A stretch of 64,000 bases of DNA from Streptomyces deccanensis (GTDB lineage: Bacteria; Actinomycetota; Actinomycetes; Streptomycetales; Streptomycetaceae), in contig NZ_CP092431.1 in assembly GCF_022385335.1 (NCBI RefSeq), forward strand, positions 3,348,001 to 3,412,000, given 5' to 3'. Below are positions 63,244 to 64,000 of the stretch, one piece after another. How positions within the stretch are numbered: position 1 is the first letter of the stretch; every line of letters starts with the position of its first letter. A program made the position numbers and the translations under genes. The notes beneath the pieces were generated by a model that saw nothing but the letters and a program-made list of their open reading frames with translations, had not been told where the DNA came from and ran no database searches.

Positions 63244-64000
63244 CGACGACCCGGACGGCGGACGCCCTCGCCGAGCCCTCGGAACGGGTGGGCGGGGGCT
63301 GGACCTCCGCCCTGGCGCTGGCCAACGGGGCGATCTGGGTGGGCTGGTACGGCCCGCTGCAGATCCTGCTGGCCTCGCAGGCGGAGGACTTCGCGCCCGG
63401 CGCGGGCATGTCGAAGGAGTCGGTGCTGGCGTGGGTGACCGGCGCCGGAGCGGTCGTCTCGCTGCTGGCCACGCCGCTGTTCGGGGCGCTGTCGGACCGG
63501 ACGACGTCCCGCTGGGGCCGCCGTACGCCGTGGATCGTGGTGGGGTCGGCGGGCGGGGCGGTGTCGCTGCTGCTGCTCGGGGGCGCGGGCGGGCTGTGGA
63601 CCATGGTGGCCGGCTGGTGTCTGGTGCAGCTCACCCTGAACGCGTCCTGGGCGGCGGTCACGGCGGCGGTCCCGGACCAGGTGCCCCGGCTCCAACGAGG
63701 CTCGGTGGGCGGCTGGTTGGGCGCGGCGCAGATCCTGGGCGTGGTCGGCGGCACCGGGCTGGCGACGCTCGGCGGGGGTGTCGGCGCGGGGTACGCGGCG
63801 TGCGCGGTGTTCACGCTGGTGGGCGTGTTGCCGTACGTGCTGGGCCACCGGGATCCCCGGCTGCCGGCGGCGGCCCGCCCGGTGTGGTCGTGGCGGGGGT
63901 TCCTGGCGGGCTTCTGGCTGAGCCCGCGGCGCCATCCGGACTTCGCGTGGGCCTGGCTGACGCGCTTCCTGATCAATCTCGCCAACAGCATCGGGCTGCT
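63240..64000 (+). CDS. MFS transporter, 3'-truncated by window edge
   Basis: The first 253 residues of a major-facilitator transporter, open to the end of the window. Helices alternate with short loops: ALALANGAIWVGWYGPLQILLAS, VTGAGAVVSLLATPLFGALSDRTTSRWGRRTPWI (motif A-like loop between helices 2 and 3), WIVVGSAGGAVSLLLLGG, MVAGWCLVQLTLNASWAAVTAAVPDQVP and GVVGGTGLATLGGG. It resembles sugar-cation symporters and other glycoside transporters paired with GH1 enzymes. The ATG lies in the ATGA overlap with the beta-glucosidase gene, so the two form an operon. Confidence 0.88.
   Translation, partial: MTTTRTADALAEPSERVGGGWTSALALANGAIWVGWYGPLQILLASQAEDFAPGAGMSKESVLAWVTGAGAVVSLLATPLFGALSDRTTSRWGRRTPWIVVGSAGGAVSLLLLGGAGGLWTMVAGWCLVQLTLNASWAAVTAAVPDQVPRLQRGSVGGWLGAAQILGVVGGTGLATLGGGVGAGYAACAVFTLVGVLPYVLGHRDPRLPAAARPVWSWRGFLAGFWLSPRRHPDFAWAWLTRFLINLANSIGL

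Overview
The window reads as chromosomal DNA of a Streptomyces (or a very close actinomycete). GC is very high, codons end in G/C, GTG starts are common, genes overlap by ATGA or GTGA, and several families are typical of the genus: an AfsR/SARP-type regulator, a DUF839/PhoX-type Tat protein, an EmfourIn-like/protealysin pair and the glyS, znuACB-zur, uppS-recO and leuA blocks. Most of it looks like conserved core chromosome. I see no insertion sequence, prophage, CRISPR array, tRNA or rRNA gene. The sequence begins inside a sensor kinase gene and ends inside a sugar-type MFS transporter gene.

Left part (1-16.6 kb): a truncated histidine kinase; a Tat-exported PhoX-like protein; a glycosyltransferase followed by a stand-alone condensation-domain acyltransferase (a possible two-gene glycolipid cassette); an NDH-2-like flavoprotein with its ECF41/SigJ-type sigma factor; a secreted 141-residue protein beside an ABC ATPase and FtsX-type permease, where the ATPase has no proper in-frame start codon; then pyruvate phosphate dikinase. 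A ROK repressor follows, divergent from two sugar-polymer hydrolase genes (16.7-20.2 kb).

Middle (20-39 kb): a pyruvyl-transferase-like gene, dusB, a DHA2 MFS pump, small zinc-finger proteins, a CGNR/VOC divergent pair whose two start codons lie in the arms of one inverted repeat, an AKR-tetR operon with a large operator, DUF4394 and nuclease/phosphatase-fold proteins, glyS, the zinc uptake operon with two Zur boxes and zur, and the recO-uppS block. The recO gene is preceded by a 43-codon partial copy of its own 5' end that is translationally coupled to it.

Right part (39-64 kb): a 1042-residue AfsR-like regulator that overlaps a membrane-anchored PemK/MazF-like protein tail to tail; a VanX-like dipeptidase; a GntR regulator with a tyrosine phosphatase, divergent from a peptide-type ABC importer (with a permease-ATPase fusion) and a DapA-family lyase; a NarL-type two-component pair; an MMPL exporter; a TerB-like protein; leuA with a leucine leader peptide; an intracellular M4 protease with an emfourin-like inhibitor; and a GH1 beta-glucosidase coupled to an MFS transporter.

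A GC-rich repeat (core GGGGCGCGGGGAACTGCGCG) recurs at four intergenic sites, once as a perfect 74-bp palindrome. Several genes (MFS, CGNR, VOC, znuA, HD protein) show a -10-like hexamer about 7 nt before the start codon and no Shine-Dalgarno sequence, which points to leaderless mRNAs. All names and motif calls come from reading the sequence and from knowledge of the families; no database search was run.
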